Below, piece after piece: positions 32,734 through 41,211 of a stretch of 64,000 nt of DNA (position 1 is the stretch's first letter; every line of letters starts with the position of its first letter). The notes beneath the pieces were generated by a model that saw only the letters and a program-made list of their open reading frames with translations, ran no database searches and was not told where the DNA came from. Both the position numbers and the translations under genes were made by a program. This stretch comes from Bacillus sp. NTK034. Its GTDB lineage: Bacteria > Bacillota > Bacilli > Bacillales > Cytobacillaceae. The stretch covers positions 186,001-250,000 of the forward strand of contig NZ_JAFKOJ010000001.1 of the NCBI RefSeq assembly GCF_017303275.1, given 5' to 3'.

Positions 32734-33434
32734 TATTCGATGCTGCAATATACGGCAGGGCAGTTTTCACAGCCTATTTCATTTTTTAAATATTGAAGAT
32801 CTTTGACTGTGATTTTTCCATTTAGAATGGTGATGATGCCGTCTTTTTTCAGTTCACCCAGTATCCGGTTGGTGCTTTCCCTGGAGGTGCCGCAGAAATT
32901 CCCAAGTTCTTGATTCGTAAGGGGCAGATCAATGAGTATGCCGCCCATAACCTTAATGCCATAGCTGTTAGTCATTCTGATAAGGGTTGAATAAAGGGCA
33001 CCTTTTTTTCCATTAAGGACGAGATCTCTAAATTTGGTCTGTGTATTACGGAAGTGGTCGCTCATCCATTTCATAAATTCATAAGCTAATGTACTATTTT
33101 TAAAAATCTCCCTTTCCAGGACATCTTTTTTTATCACAGCAACTTCACCAGCTTCAAGCACTAAAGCATTTAATAAATATTTAGGGTCACTGGTAAATAG
33201 GGTCAGCTCACCAATGATTTCATTTTCTCCGCATATCCTGAAAGTGAGTTCTCTGCCATCTGCTGTTATCTTGCTGATTTGTATCTTGCCTGAAAGTATA
33301 ATATAAAGCTCATCAGCATCCATACCTTCCTGAAAAATGTAGGCCCCTTTGGGGGTTTTCATACGCCGGTCTGCGAAATGAAGAAGCTCTTTAATCTCTA
33401 TGGAATGTGTCGGTTTAATGGCTGTACGAGGCAT
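32733..33434 (-). CDS. fnr: Anaerobic regulator FNR (CRP/FNR family, C-terminal Fe-S type)
   Basis: A 233-residue regulator with a cyclic-nucleotide-like sensor domain (FQEGMDADELYIILSGKIQI), dimer helix and helix-turn-helix (TNQELGNFCGTSRESTNRIL). The C-terminus has Cys222-x2-Cys225-x4-Cys230 (CENCPAVYC). Together with Asp137 in RDLVLNGKKGALYST, these match the 3Cys/1Asp [4Fe-4S] ligands of B. subtilis Fnr, which differ from E. coli FNR. It activates genes when oxygen is absent. GGAGGG lies upstream of the ATG. Four FNR boxes are found nearby but none before fnr itself. Confidence 0.93.
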   Translation of the reverse strand: MPRTAIKPTHSIEIKELLHFADRRMKTPKGAYIFQEGMDADELYIILSGKIQISKITADGRELTFRICGENEIIGELTLFTSDPKYLLNALVLEAGEVAVIKKDVLEREIFKNSTLAYEFMKWMSDHFRNTQTKFRDLVLNGKKGALYSTLIRMTNSYGIKVMGGILIDLPLTNQELGNFCGTSRESTNRILGELKKDGIITILNGKITVKDLQYLKNEIGCENCPAVYCSIE

Positions 33435-33534
33435 GTTGACCCTCCTTCATAAAACAACTGTCTTTTTTCACAATAATATCATTTGTATAGTGAAAACATT
33501 GCCGGCTTTTGTGTCTTTATTGTGGCAAATTCTA

Positions 33535-33563
33535 TTGAAATGGCGTGTCTTTGCTATTATACA
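33535..33563 (+). promoter_or_regulatory. Sigma-A promoter of moaA
   Basis: TTGAAA (33535-33540), 17-base spacer, TATACA (33558-33563). It has a long leader (about 150 bases) to moaA and no convincing FNR box, in contrast to neighbouring genes. Nothing else was recognised in the 33435-33720 gap. Confidence 0.6.
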
Positions 33564-33720
33564 AACAATTCCCTATTAACATTGAAACGATTGTATGTTC
33601 TAATAGTAGAAGCCCTTAATTTGAGATACTGGGTTATTTCTGTTATTTTAAGGGAAAGGCTAAAATATACATCTGTATAGAAAGCTTTTTTAAGTCACTC
33701 TTTATATGGAGTTGAACGAA

Positions 33721-34737
33721 ATGGCTAAAACAATCGTAAAAGATAAATTGAATAGACCTTTAAGAGACCTTCGCATTTCTGTCATTGACCGCTGTAATTT
33801 CCGCTGTCAATACTGCATGCCGGCAGAAATATTTGGGCCGGATTTTGCTTTCCTTCCAAAAAACGAGCTCCTGAGCTATGAAGAAATTGAACGGCTGGCT
33901 AAAATTTTTATAAGCCTTGGAGTGGAGAAGATCAGGTTAACAGGCGGAGAACCGCTTATGAGAAAGGACATGCCTAAACTTGTAAAAATGCTTTCAGACA
34001 TTGAGGGCTTAAAAGATATAGGACTAACCACAAATGGTGTATTGCTGCCCAAGCATGCGAAAGATTTAAAGGAAGCAGGACTGGTGAGGGTTAACATCAG
34101 TCTTGACAGCCTGGATGATGAGCTGTTTGGAAAAATAAACGGACGCAATGTGGGTGTCAAACCAGTTCTTGAAGGAATCGAGGCAGCAAAAGAAGCAGGG
34201 CTTGGCGTCAAGCTTAATATGGTCGTTAAAAAAGGCCTGAATGATTCTGAAATTGTCCCGATGGCTAAGTTCTGCAAAGATAACGGCTTACAGCTCCGCT
34301 TTATTGAATACATGGATGTCGGCAGTACAAACGGCTGGAAGATGGACGAGGTTGTTACCAAAAAAGAAATTTATCACATGTTAAAGGAACATTATTTATT
34401 GGAACCGGTAGATCCGGATTATTTCGGAGAGGTTGCCAAGCGATACCGATATAAGGGGACTGATGTGGATGTTGGGTTTATTACATCTGTTTCTGAATCG
34501 TTCTGTTCAAGCTGCACACGTTCAAGATTGTCAGCAAACGGCCAAATTTTTACATGCCTTTTCAATGGAGAAGGCCATGATCTGAAGGGATTTATGAGAA
34601 AAGGCGCAACGGATGAAGAAATTACCGATCGGATTATTAATATTTGGAACGAAAGAAAAGACAGATATTCAGACGAACGGACTGAAGAAACCATTGCCAG
34701 CAGGAAAAAGATTGAAATGTCCTATATTGGAGGATAA
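33721..34737 (+). CDS. moaA: GTP 3',8-cyclase MoaA
   Basis: A 338-residue radical SAM enzyme that starts molybdenum-cofactor synthesis by turning GTP into 3',8-cyclo-7,8-dihydro-GTP. The N-terminal cluster is C25NFRC29QYC32 with [10 protein letters not shown]. The C-terminal cluster Cys residues lie in [10 protein letters not shown] and FTCLF, and the required C-terminal Gly-Gly is present (SYIGG). ATG 33721 ([10 protein letters not shown]) is chosen because GGAG lies 10 bases upstream; the frame is open to 33706. It works with MoeA and MobB downstream; moaBCDE are not in the window. Confidence 0.93.
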   Translation: MAKTIVKDKLNRPLRDLRISVIDRCNFRCQYCMPAEIFGPDFAFLPKNELLSYEEIERLAKIFISLGVEKIRLTGGEPLMRKDMPKLVKMLSDIEGLKDIGLTTNGVLLPKHAKDLKEAGLVRVNISLDSLDDELFGKINGRNVGVKPVLEGIEAAKEAGLGVKLNMVVKKGLNDSEIVPMAKFCKDNGLQLRFIEYMDVGSTNGWKMDEVVTKKEIYHMLKEHYLLEPVDPDYFGEVAKRYRYKGTDVDVGFITSVSESFCSSCTRSRLSANGQIFTCLFNGEGHDLKGFMRKGATDEEITDRIINIWNERKDRYSDERTEETIASRKKIEMSYIGG

Positions 34738-34774
34738 AAAAAGCATGCTTTGCTGTGTCATGAGAAATGGACAT

Positions 34775-34795
34775 AGCCGGGCAGGCTTTTTATTT
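34775..34795 (+). terminator. Weak terminator of moaA
   Basis: AGCC (34775-34778) with GGCT (34784-34787) followed by TTTTATTTT. Short stem; the palindromic terminator of convergent ric just downstream may assist. Confidence 0.5.
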
Positions 34796-34810
34796 TGTAT
34801 TTTAGACTGC

Positions 34811-34839
34811 AAAAAAACTGCAGCCGTTATTGGCTGCAG
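34811..34839 (-). terminator. Terminator of ric
   Basis: Minus strand: CTGCAGCC, loop AATAAC, GGCTGCAG, then T7. The perfect 8-bp stem starts 11 bases after the ric stop. Confidence 0.85.
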
Positions 34840-34849
34840 ATCAAGATGT

Positions 34850-35542
34850 TTATATATACCGTGGAAATAGAATGTTATTTTCAAGGTGAACATGCATGAA
34901 AGTTTGGCTTTCAAGATCTTCCAGCCGCTTATACACAAGGCGGTATGAGCCGCATGCATCTGCTGGAGGAGTATAATCAGAAGTAATTTCCCTCAATTCC
35001 TTTAAAATTGAACCTGCATGATCATGCTCTTTCTCAAGCTCCCGGATATAGCTGATGATTTCTTCGCGATTTTCAGCCTGGGGGTCATCAAGCTTCAGAA
35101 GCATTGGAAAAACTGACTCTTCCTCTTTAGAAGTATGTTCAAGAAGCTCGTGCTTCAGCTCAAAGAATAATTGATGGACTTGTAAAAGCTCCTCGTGGCT
35201 TTCTCCATGGACTCTTGAGACCTTTGTTACATATGGGCTTAATAGGGATAGTTCCTCCTCAAGAGGACGATGATATCGTTTGATGACATGTTCAATAATA
35301 ACTTCTGATGTACTGTCAGTCCATACTTCTAAATCATCGGTTTGGTTTTCCTTCTGAATAACCTCGTTCAATTCTTTAATCAGAACGTCCATATTGGCAG
35401 ACTGCTCTGAAACTGCACGCACCAGCGGAATATTTCCACCGCAGCAAAAATCAATGCGATGACGTTTAAAAACATCACTTGTCTTTGGAAATTCATTTAC
35501 AATATCTTTTACCAGGGGGTCTTCTGTAAGCAGTATGGTCAT
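34850..35542 (-). CDS. ric: Iron-sulfur cluster repair di-iron protein (Ric/ScdA/YtfE)
   Basis: A 230-residue protein. The N-terminal ScdA_N/DUF542 domain has VFKRHRIDFCCGGN (about 24-37) and a hemerythrin-like domain (about 75-225) supplies His/Glu ligands (HVIKRYHRPLEEE; LKHELLEHTSKEEESVFPML; EKEHDHAG; HVHLENNILFPR). The family repairs Fe-S clusters damaged by nitric oxide or peroxide. Strong AGGAGG lies upstream. An FNR-type box lies upstream, and convergent moaA makes the anaerobic context clear. Confidence 0.92.
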   Translation of the reverse strand: MTILLTEDPLVKDIVNEFPKTSDVFKRHRIDFCCGGNIPLVRAVSEQSANMDVLIKELNEVIQKENQTDDLEVWTDSTSEVIIEHVIKRYHRPLEEELSLLSPYVTKVSRVHGESHEELLQVHQLFFELKHELLEHTSKEEESVFPMLLKLDDPQAENREEIISYIRELEKEHDHAGSILKELREITSDYTPPADACGSYRLVYKRLEDLESQTFMHVHLENNILFPRYI

Positions 35543-35577
35543 TGAATTTTCCTCCTTCTATCTTGTGAACTATCTAA

Positions 35578-35620
35578 AGAATAAACGAATTTCCTTTTTT
35601 ATTTGGTGACGGGCATCACA
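35578..35620 (-). promoter_or_regulatory. FNR box and class II promoter of ric
   Basis: The box reads GGTGA-N6-TCACA on the plus strand (35605-35620). On the minus strand the -10 TATTCT (35578-35583) lies exactly 37 bases from the box start, giving the -41.5 geometry. One mismatch in the box, two in the -10. Confidence 0.68.
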
Positions 35621-35697
35621 CTTGCAGGCTTTTTATAAAGTTTTTTGGGTAGTCTATTTTCGCATAAATTGTTGTTCTTTGCCTATCAATGTTGTCC

Positions 35698-35886
35698 GTT
35701 GATTTCCGCTCCAGGCTGCTCGCTTTCCGCGGGGCGGGCGGTGAGCCTCCTCAACGCTCCGCGTCTGCGGGGTCTCACCTGTCCCGCTACTCCCGCAGGA
35801 CTTTGAATAAGCTTCGTTGAGTAAACACCGCACGAAGAAAATGCGAATGCATTTTCGAGGATCTCGCACCTTCCGCTACAATCAAC
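35698..35886. repeat. MITE-like GC-rich intergenic repeat (about 189 bp)
   Basis: It begins GTTGATTTCCGCTCC and ends TTCCGCTACAATCAAC, so 7-bp terminal inverted repeats (GTTGATT/AATCAAC) bound it. Internally GGTGAG...CTCACC and other complementary GC-rich blocks allow folding. From general knowledge, sequences with this consensus (CTCCTGCGGGAGTAGCGGGA on the other strand) are very common between genes in Bacillaceae. There is no transposase or credible coding sequence. The 35543-36055 gap otherwise holds the two FNR promoters. Confidence 0.72.
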
Positions 35887-35965
35887 TTAGTAAATAATAT
35901 AAAAAAAGCAACAAACCTTACGAAAACAGCCTTTGGGTAAAACCATGCACATATGGAACTGAAAG

Positions 35966-36008
35966 TGTGATGATTGTCATGTTATAAGTTTTCATGTACG
36001 TTTATAAT
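35966..36008 (+). promoter_or_regulatory. FNR box and class II promoter of moeA-mobB
   Basis: TGTGA-N6-TCATG (35966-35981): perfect left half, two mismatches in the right. TATAAT at 36003-36008 is again 37 bases from the box start. Predicted transcription start near 36015, 41 bases before the moeA ATG. Confidence 0.68.
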
Positions 36009-36055
36009 AATTGAAATAGAAAAAGCGTTAAGAAAAGTACATAGGAGCTGATATC

Positions 36056-37321
36056 ATGCTGGAAAAAAGAACTCCCATTCCTGTTGCTGATGCAGTAAAA
36101 AAAATCATGGCATATCAATTAAACGGAAGTGCAGAATACGTATCCATTAATGAAAGCAACGGCCGTTTTCTGGCAGAAGATTTAAAAGCGACACATGATG
36201 TCCCTCATTTTGATCGATCACCATATGATGGTTTTGCTGTCCGTTCTGCAGACACAAAGGAAGCTTCATTGGAAAATCCCGTCATATTTGAGGTGGTAGA
36301 CCACATTGGCGCCGGACATGTGACATCCAAAAAAATTGGTCCATTCCAGGCAGTAAGAATTATGACTGGTGCCCAAATGCCTGAAGAATGTGATGCCGTT
36401 GTAATGCTTGAACTGGCAAAAGCATATGAAGAAGACGGTAAGAATTTTATGTCCATTAAACGCACCTATAATCCTGGAGACAATGTTTCCTTCAAGGGCG
36501 AAGATGCGAAGGAAGGAGATTCCCTGGTTAAAAAGGGGACAAAAATCAACCCTGGAATTCAGGCTATTCTTGCTACCTTTGGCTATGCCGAGGTACCGGT
36601 TGCAAAGAAGCCTGTTATCGGATTATTTGCAACAGGCACCGAGCTATTGGAAGTTCACGAACAGCTGCAGCCGGGGAAAATCAGAAATAGCAATGCCCAT
36701 ATGATAGCAGCGCAAATTGAAAGGGCTGGAGCAGAAGTTGTTTATTATGGAAAACTCCCTGACGAATTTGATACTTGTTTCAATGCTGTGAAGGAAGCTT
36801 TGAACAGTGTGGATATGCTGATTACTACGGGTGGCGTATCTGTGGGGGATTTTGATTATCTGCCGGGAATTTATGAAAAGCTTGCGGCAGAGGTCCTTTT
36901 CAACAAGGTTGCGATGAGGCCCGGCAGTGTGACAACAGTTGCCCAGCATGAAGGGAAGCTGCTGTTTGGACTTTCCGGAAATCCTTCTGCCTGCTATGTA
37001 GGGTTTGAGCTTTTTGCAAGACCGATCATCCGGAAAATGCTGTTCTCTGAGAAACCGCACTTAAGAAAAGAAACAGCAGAGCTCGTGGCCGAGTTTCCAA
37101 AAGCAAACCCATTTACACGATTTGTCCGGACTGCTGTGAACTATTCAAGAGGCAGACTGGAGGCAGCGCCAAGCGGAGTGGATAAATCAAACATTGTGAT
37201 GAGTCTCGCCGGCGCGAATTCACTAATGATCCTGCCAGGCGGTACCAGAGGCTATGGCAAGGGCGACATTGTTGATGTGCTATTGCTTGAGGACCATGAA
37301 GGAAGCGAATGGCCATGGTAA
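36056..37321 (+). CDS. moeA: Molybdopterin molybdenumtransferase MoeA
   Basis: A 421-residue enzyme that inserts molybdate into adenylylated molybdopterin. Motifs: FDRSPYDGFAVRSAD, RIMTGAQMPEECDAVVMLE, GLFATGTELLE, TTGGVSVGDFDY and LSGNPSACYVGFELF. AGGAGCTGATATC precedes the ATG. The 3' end overlaps mobB by 13 bases, so the two are translated together. An FNR-type promoter suggests cofactor synthesis is raised for anaerobic molybdoenzymes such as nitrate reductase, which is not in this window. Confidence 0.93.
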   Translation: MLEKRTPIPVADAVKKIMAYQLNGSAEYVSINESNGRFLAEDLKATHDVPHFDRSPYDGFAVRSADTKEASLENPVIFEVVDHIGAGHVTSKKIGPFQAVRIMTGAQMPEECDAVVMLELAKAYEEDGKNFMSIKRTYNPGDNVSFKGEDAKEGDSLVKKGTKINPGIQAILATFGYAEVPVAKKPVIGLFATGTELLEVHEQLQPGKIRNSNAHMIAAQIERAGAEVVYYGKLPDEFDTCFNAVKEALNSVDMLITTGGVSVGDFDYLPGIYEKLAAEVLFNKVAMRPGSVTTVAQHEGKLLFGLSGNPSACYVGFELFARPIIRKMLFSEKPHLRKETAELVAEFPKANPFTRFVRTAVNYSRGRLEAAPSGVDKSNIVMSLAGANSLMILPGGTRGYGKGDIVDVLLLEDHEGSEWPW

Positions 37322-37851
37322 AGGAACCTGTCATTTTTCAGGTATCCGGCTTTCAAAACAGCGGAAAAACAACCTTGGTAAATAAATTGATTTCCGGATT
37401 AAAAGGGAAGGGCCTTTCTGTCATTGCCATTAAGCATCATGGCCATGGAGGCAAGCCCGAGACCCCGGAAGGAAAGGATTCCAGCAGTCATATTGAATCA
37501 GGAGCAGCGGCTTCAATTGTTGAAGGTGGCGGCAGACTTCTTTTACAAGCTGAGAAGAAAAGCTGGAGCCTGGAGGAACAGATCAGGATTGCCATGCAGC
37601 TGCAGCCTGATGTAGTACTTATTGAAGGTCATAAAATGGCTTCATACCCTAAAGCACTCCTGCTCAGAAGTGGTGAAGATCTGTACCTTATGGAGGAACT
37701 GACAAATATCTGTGCACTCTTCAGCTGGGAAGATAAAGTGATTAAGCACAAGGCTGCAGATTTGGAAACTCCGTTTTTCAGCATTCATAATCCAAAAGGC
37801 ACTGAGTGGATTATTGAGTATTTAGTGGGCGAAAGTAAGAAAAGGAAATAA
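37309..37851 (+). CDS. mobB: Molybdopterin-guanine dinucleotide synthesis protein MobB
   Basis: A 180-residue GTP-binding adaptor for MobA in bis-MGD formation. P-loop FQNSGKTTLVNKL (about 12-24), IKHHGHGG (about 40-47) and DVVLIEGHKMASYPK (about 102-116) are all conserved. It starts inside moeA: ATG 37309, or ATG 37315 as an alternative. A terminator follows. Its presence implies that a guanine-dinucleotide form of the cofactor is made. Confidence 0.92.
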   Translation: MAMVKEPVIFQVSGFQNSGKTTLVNKLISGLKGKGLSVIAIKHHGHGGKPETPEGKDSSSHIESGAAASIVEGGGRLLLQAEKKSWSLEEQIRIAMQLQPDVVLIEGHKMASYPKALLLRSGEDLYLMEELTNICALFSWEDKVIKHKAADLETPFFSIHNPKGTEWIIEYLVGESKKRK

Positions 37852-37860
37852 GATTATTCA

Positions 37861-37892
37861 AAACAGTCCATTTTATTTTGGGCTGTTTTTTA
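37861..37892 (+). terminator. Terminator of moeA-mobB
   Basis: AAACAGTCC (37861-37869) pairs with GGGCTGTTT (37880-37888), with a T-rich tail. Confidence 0.85.
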
Positions 37893-37934
37893 TAATTCTC
37901 TGAAAGTTGAACGTTTTGTGGCGATGTGTTTACC

Positions 37935-37977
37935 AGTGATAATCTTCACTTATTATTTACCGGGAAAATTATATATT
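37935..37977 (+). promoter_or_regulatory. FNR box and class II promoter of the YwiC-like gene
   Basis: A perfectly symmetric AGTGA-N6-TCACT (37935-37950), one mismatch per half from TGTGA/TCACA. TATATT at 37972-37977 lies 37 bases from the box start. The predicted start point near 37984 leaves a short leader with GGGGAGG. Confidence 0.72.
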
Positions 37978-38008
37978 ATTGGCAGAAAGCAGCGGGGAGG
38001 TATTGAAG

Positions 38009-38728
38009 ATGAAGTTATTTATGCCAAAGCAGCATGGAGCCTGGGTAATGCTGATTCTGCCATTTTGGCTCGGAGCGGCTGCATCTGATATTATTTGGTC
38101 TCATATCCCGTTCTTTTTAGGATGGATATTATTATATCTGGCTACTTATCCGGGCCTTCTTCTTTTTAAAAGAAAAAGAATGGCTTTTTATGCGAAGTGG
38201 ACTTCTATTTATCTGGTTCCGGCTATTTTACTGCTATTAATTCCTTTACTGGTAAGGCCATCGATTATCATCTTTGGACTTCTTATGATTCCTTTTTTTA
38301 TTATTAATGCAAGCTATTCGTCTAAAAATAGAGATAGGGCATTAGGTAACGACTTTAGTGCCATCTGTGCATTTTCAATAGCAGGCCTTGCAAGCAGCTA
38401 CTTGCCGCATGGGGAAATTACACCGCTGGCCTGGACAGTATTTGCAGCTTCCATTTTATTTTTTGCCGGAAGCACTTTCTATGTAAAATCGATGATCAGG
38501 GAAAAGAGGAACATTTCCTTCAAATGGATTTCGTGGATCTTTCATGCTGCGGTACCGATTCTCTGGCTGCTGGCAGGCGGATGGATTGTATCTGCAGCGT
38601 TTCTTCCCAGCCTTTTTCGGTCCATTGCATTTTATGGGAAATCATTTACACCTAAAAAAATTGGGATATATGAAATTGCGAATGCAGCCATATTCTTTTT
38701 CATGTTATTACTTGCCATTCACAATTAA
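38009..38728 (+). CDS. YwiC-like integral membrane protein
   Basis: A 239-residue protein with about eight hydrophobic helices, starting MKLFMPKQHGAWVMLILPFW. The PKQHGAW motif and overall hydrophobic profile are those of the YwiC-like family. In B. subtilis ywiC lies next to fnr and narK, and here the gene is again within the fnr neighbourhood with its own FNR box. ATG 38009 follows GGGGAGG; the frame is open to 37979 without a ribosome site. The function is unknown, but an anaerobic-respiration link is likely from context. Confidence 0.82.
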   Translation: MKLFMPKQHGAWVMLILPFWLGAAASDIIWSHIPFFLGWILLYLATYPGLLLFKRKRMAFYAKWTSIYLVPAILLLLIPLLVRPSIIIFGLLMIPFFIINASYSSKNRDRALGNDFSAICAFSIAGLASSYLPHGEITPLAWTVFAASILFFAGSTFYVKSMIREKRNISFKWISWIFHAAVPILWLLAGGWIVSAAFLPSLFRSIAFYGKSFTPKKIGIYEIANAAIFFFMLLLAIHN

Positions 38729-38730
38729 TG

Positions 38731-38755
38731 ACCGGCCTGACCAGGCCGGTTTTTC
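38731..38755 (+). terminator. Terminator of the YwiC-like gene
   Basis: ACCGGCCT (38731-38738) pairs with AGGCCGGT (38743-38750), loop GACC, then T5. Confidence 0.9.
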
Positions 38756-38825
38756 AATTTATCCAGAAATAGATATTCCGAGTAAAAATAAATATTAGAA
38801 ATCTTTAAAACTTCAGTAAAATAGG

Positions 38826-38854
38826 TTGCAATTTTTTCTTACAGTTTCTATAAT
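38826..38854 (+). promoter_or_regulatory. Sigma-A promoter of the arginine operon
   Basis: TTGCAA (38826-38831), 17-base spacer, TATAAT (38849-38854). Located about 70 bases before argC, directly upstream of the ARG-box candidate. Confidence 0.75.
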
Positions 38855-38876
38855 AAGAGAAACATAAATTCATAAA

Positions 38877-38894
38877 TATGTATATAAATGATTA
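38877..38894 (+). promoter_or_regulatory. ArgR/AhrC operator candidate before argC
   Basis: TATGTATATAAATGATTA matches the Bacillus ARG-box consensus CATGAATAAAAATTCAAG at about 10 of 18 positions and lies in a continuous AT-rich stretch just downstream of the transcription start, where AhrC represses arg operons. A second degenerate site may lie at about 38863-38880. Confidence 0.45.
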
Positions 38895-38924
38895 AATATA
38901 CAATCGAGTGTGGAAGGAGCAATT

Positions 38925-39956
38925 ATGAACGTTTCAATTATCGGAACAACCGGATATGGGGGTGCGGAATTGCTCCGTATCCTGAAACAGCATCCAGAAT
39001 TTAATATTATATCGATCCATTCAACAAAAGAAAATCTCCCCATTTGGAATGAATATCCTCATCTATATGAAATTATTGACAAGAACTTACAGGGGATTGA
39101 TTCAGCTCAAATAGCAGACCAATCTGATATTGTTTTTCTGGCAACGCCATCTGGAGTATCAGGGAAACTTGCTGAAAGTTTTTCTGGCAAGGATATAAAG
39201 GTAATTGACCTTTCCGGTGATCTTCGAATCCCGGCTCAAGCCTATCTGGAGTGGTATAAACACGCTCCTGCAAACGAATCTCTTGTAGAAAAAGCAGTAT
39301 ATGGGCTTCCTGAGTGGCATCATGACGAAATAGCTTCCGCAGAAATCATATCTAATCCTGGGTGCTATCCAACAGCTGCTCTGCTAAGTCTGGCACCAGT
39401 TGTAAAAGAAAATTTAATAAAACCAGAAAGCATTGTGGTCGATGCAAAATCCGGCGTTTCAGGGGCAGGAAGGGCGCTTTCAAGATCAACAAGCTATGCA
39501 GAAGCTAATGAAAACCTGCGTGTTTATAAGGTAAATCAGCATCAGCATACACCAGAGATCGAGCAGCAGCTGCTGAATTGGAATTCCGCAATAATGCCGA
39601 TCACATTCACGACCCATCTTCTTCCTATAACAAGAGGAATTATGACAACCAGCTATGTTCAGCTGACAAAAGAATACACTTCTTCTCAAATTATTGAACT
39701 TTATCAATCAGTCTATGAAAAACAACCATTTATTCGAATTCGTCCTGAAGATTCTTTCCCTTCCGTCAAAGAGGTGGCAGGCTCTAATTTTTGCGATATA
39801 GGTGTCCATGTAGATTCCAGAACGGGCAGACTGACAATAGTTTCAGTGATTGATAATTTAATGAAGGGTGCTGCCGGGCAGGCTGTACAAAATGCCAATA
39901 TAATGAGCGGATTGGATGAAGCAGCGGGTCTCGGATTTGTTCCGCTCTATCCATAA
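38925..39956 (+). CDS. argC: N-acetyl-gamma-glutamyl-phosphate reductase
   Basis: A 343-residue enzyme of arginine synthesis (third step). The NADP site is IIGTTGYGGAELLR and the catalytic Cys lies in SNPGCYPTA. KSGVSGAGR and THLLPITRGIMTT are conserved. ATG 38925 (MNVSIIGTTG) follows GGAAGGAGC; an earlier in-frame ATG at 38910 lacks a ribosome site. It is the first gene of argCJBD-carAB-argF. Confidence 0.95.
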   Translation: MNVSIIGTTGYGGAELLRILKQHPEFNIISIHSTKENLPIWNEYPHLYEIIDKNLQGIDSAQIADQSDIVFLATPSGVSGKLAESFSGKDIKVIDLSGDLRIPAQAYLEWYKHAPANESLVEKAVYGLPEWHHDEIASAEIISNPGCYPTAALLSLAPVVKENLIKPESIVVDAKSGVSGAGRALSRSTSYAEANENLRVYKVNQHQHTPEIEQQLLNWNSAIMPITFTTHLLPITRGIMTTSYVQLTKEYTSSQIIELYQSVYEKQPFIRIRPEDSFPSVKEVAGSNFCDIGVHVDSRTGRLTIVSVIDNLMKGAAGQAVQNANIMSGLDEAAGLGFVPLYP

Positions 39957-39969
39957 GGAGGAAAGATAA

Positions 39970-41199
39970 ATGCAATTAGTATCTCAAACTGAAGTAACCG
40001 AACTGCCGACAGGCAGCATCATAACACCGAAAGGCTTTTCAGCAGCTGGCGTTCATGCCGGGCTGCGCTATTCAAAAAAGGACCTGGGAATTATATTAAG
40101 CGATACTCCTGCACAATGTGCAGCTGTCTATACAACAAGCCATTTTCAGGCTGCCCCTCTAAAAGTTACACAGGAAAGCATTGCAGCAGAAGGCCTCATA
40201 CAGGCTGTCATTGTAAATAGTGCATGTGCCAATGCCTGTACAGGGGACCAGGGGCTAAAGGATGCTTATCAAATGAGAAAATCAGCTGCAGATAAATTCA
40301 ATTTAAAGGAGCAGCATGTGGCGGTTGCCTCTACTGGTGTCATTGGGGAATATATGCAGATGGATAAGATAGAAGAGGGCATTAAGATGCTGAAGCCCGG
40401 CAATGAGGCAATACATTCAGAGGATTTTCAAACATCCATATTAACAACGGATTTAGTGATGAAGAAGTGCTGCTATTCGGCAGTCATCGATGGGAAAACC
40501 GTTACTATGGGCGGTTCGGCAAAGGGGTCTGGAATGATTCATCCCAATATGGCAACCATGCTTGCGTTCATCACAACAGATGCAAATATAGACTGCGGTG
40601 ATTTGCAATTTGCATTAAAACAGGTTACCGATCGAACGTTCAATCAGATAACCGTTGATGGAGATACCTCAACAAATGATATGGTAATGGTCATGGCCAA
40701 TGGAACCAGCGGTATAAATAAACTTTCGCCGGAACATCCAGATTGGGATGTATTTATACAGATGCTTTCTCAAACAAGTGAAAGTCTTGCCAAACAGATT
40801 GCAAAAGATGGTGAGGGGGCAACAAAGCTGATAGAAGTGGAGGTATCGGGGACAAAAACGGATGACGATGCAAGAATGATTGCTAAGCAGATTGTTGGCT
40901 CGAACCTTGTTAAAACTGCTGTATATGGAGCGGATGCCAATTGGGGCAGAATTATAGGGGCAATCGGACAGAGCCAGCCGTCTATTGATCCGTCTTCGGT
41001 AGATATCGCAATCGGACCTATAGCTATGCTGCAAAATAGTGTTCCACTTGCATTTTCTGAAGAAGAAGCAAAAGAGTACTTATCCAATGCCGCCATTCAG
41101 ATTACTGTGGATCTTCATCAGGGAGCAGGCAAAGGGAAGGCCTGGGGATGTGACTTATCCTATGATTATGTCAAAATCAATGCAAGCTATCGTACCTGA
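39970..41199 (+). CDS. argJ: Bifunctional glutamate N-acetyltransferase / amino-acid acetyltransferase
   Basis: A 409-residue ArgJ precursor that cleaves itself at Ala195-Thr196 in NMATML, freeing the Thr nucleophile of the beta chain. It recycles acetyl from acetylornithine to glutamate, and the bifunctional form also uses acetyl-CoA. No argA is present in the operon, consistent with the bifunctional form. TAAGGAGG precedes the ATG, 13 bases after argC. Confidence 0.94.
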   Translation: MQLVSQTEVTELPTGSIITPKGFSAAGVHAGLRYSKKDLGIILSDTPAQCAAVYTTSHFQAAPLKVTQESIAAEGLIQAVIVNSACANACTGDQGLKDAYQMRKSAADKFNLKEQHVAVASTGVIGEYMQMDKIEEGIKMLKPGNEAIHSEDFQTSILTTDLVMKKCCYSAVIDGKTVTMGGSAKGSGMIHPNMATMLAFITTDANIDCGDLQFALKQVTDRTFNQITVDGDTSTNDMVMVMANGTSGINKLSPEHPDWDVFIQMLSQTSESLAKQIAKDGEGATKLIEVEVSGTKTDDDARMIAKQIVGSNLVKTAVYGADANWGRIIGAIGQSQPSIDPSSVDIAIGPIAMLQNSVPLAFSEEEAKEYLSNAAIQITVDLHQGAGKGKAWGCDLSYDYVKINASYRT

Positions 41200-41211
41200 G
41201 GGGGATGCCAT

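Noticed and set aside
33483-33680. 65-residue hydrophobic frame between fnr and moaA
   Set aside because: No ribosome site, it overlaps the moaA promoter, and there is no family resemblance.
35654-35869. Minus-strand frame of 71 residues in the ric-moeA gap
   Set aside because: Entirely inside the MITE-like repeat; such frames recur with every copy of the element.
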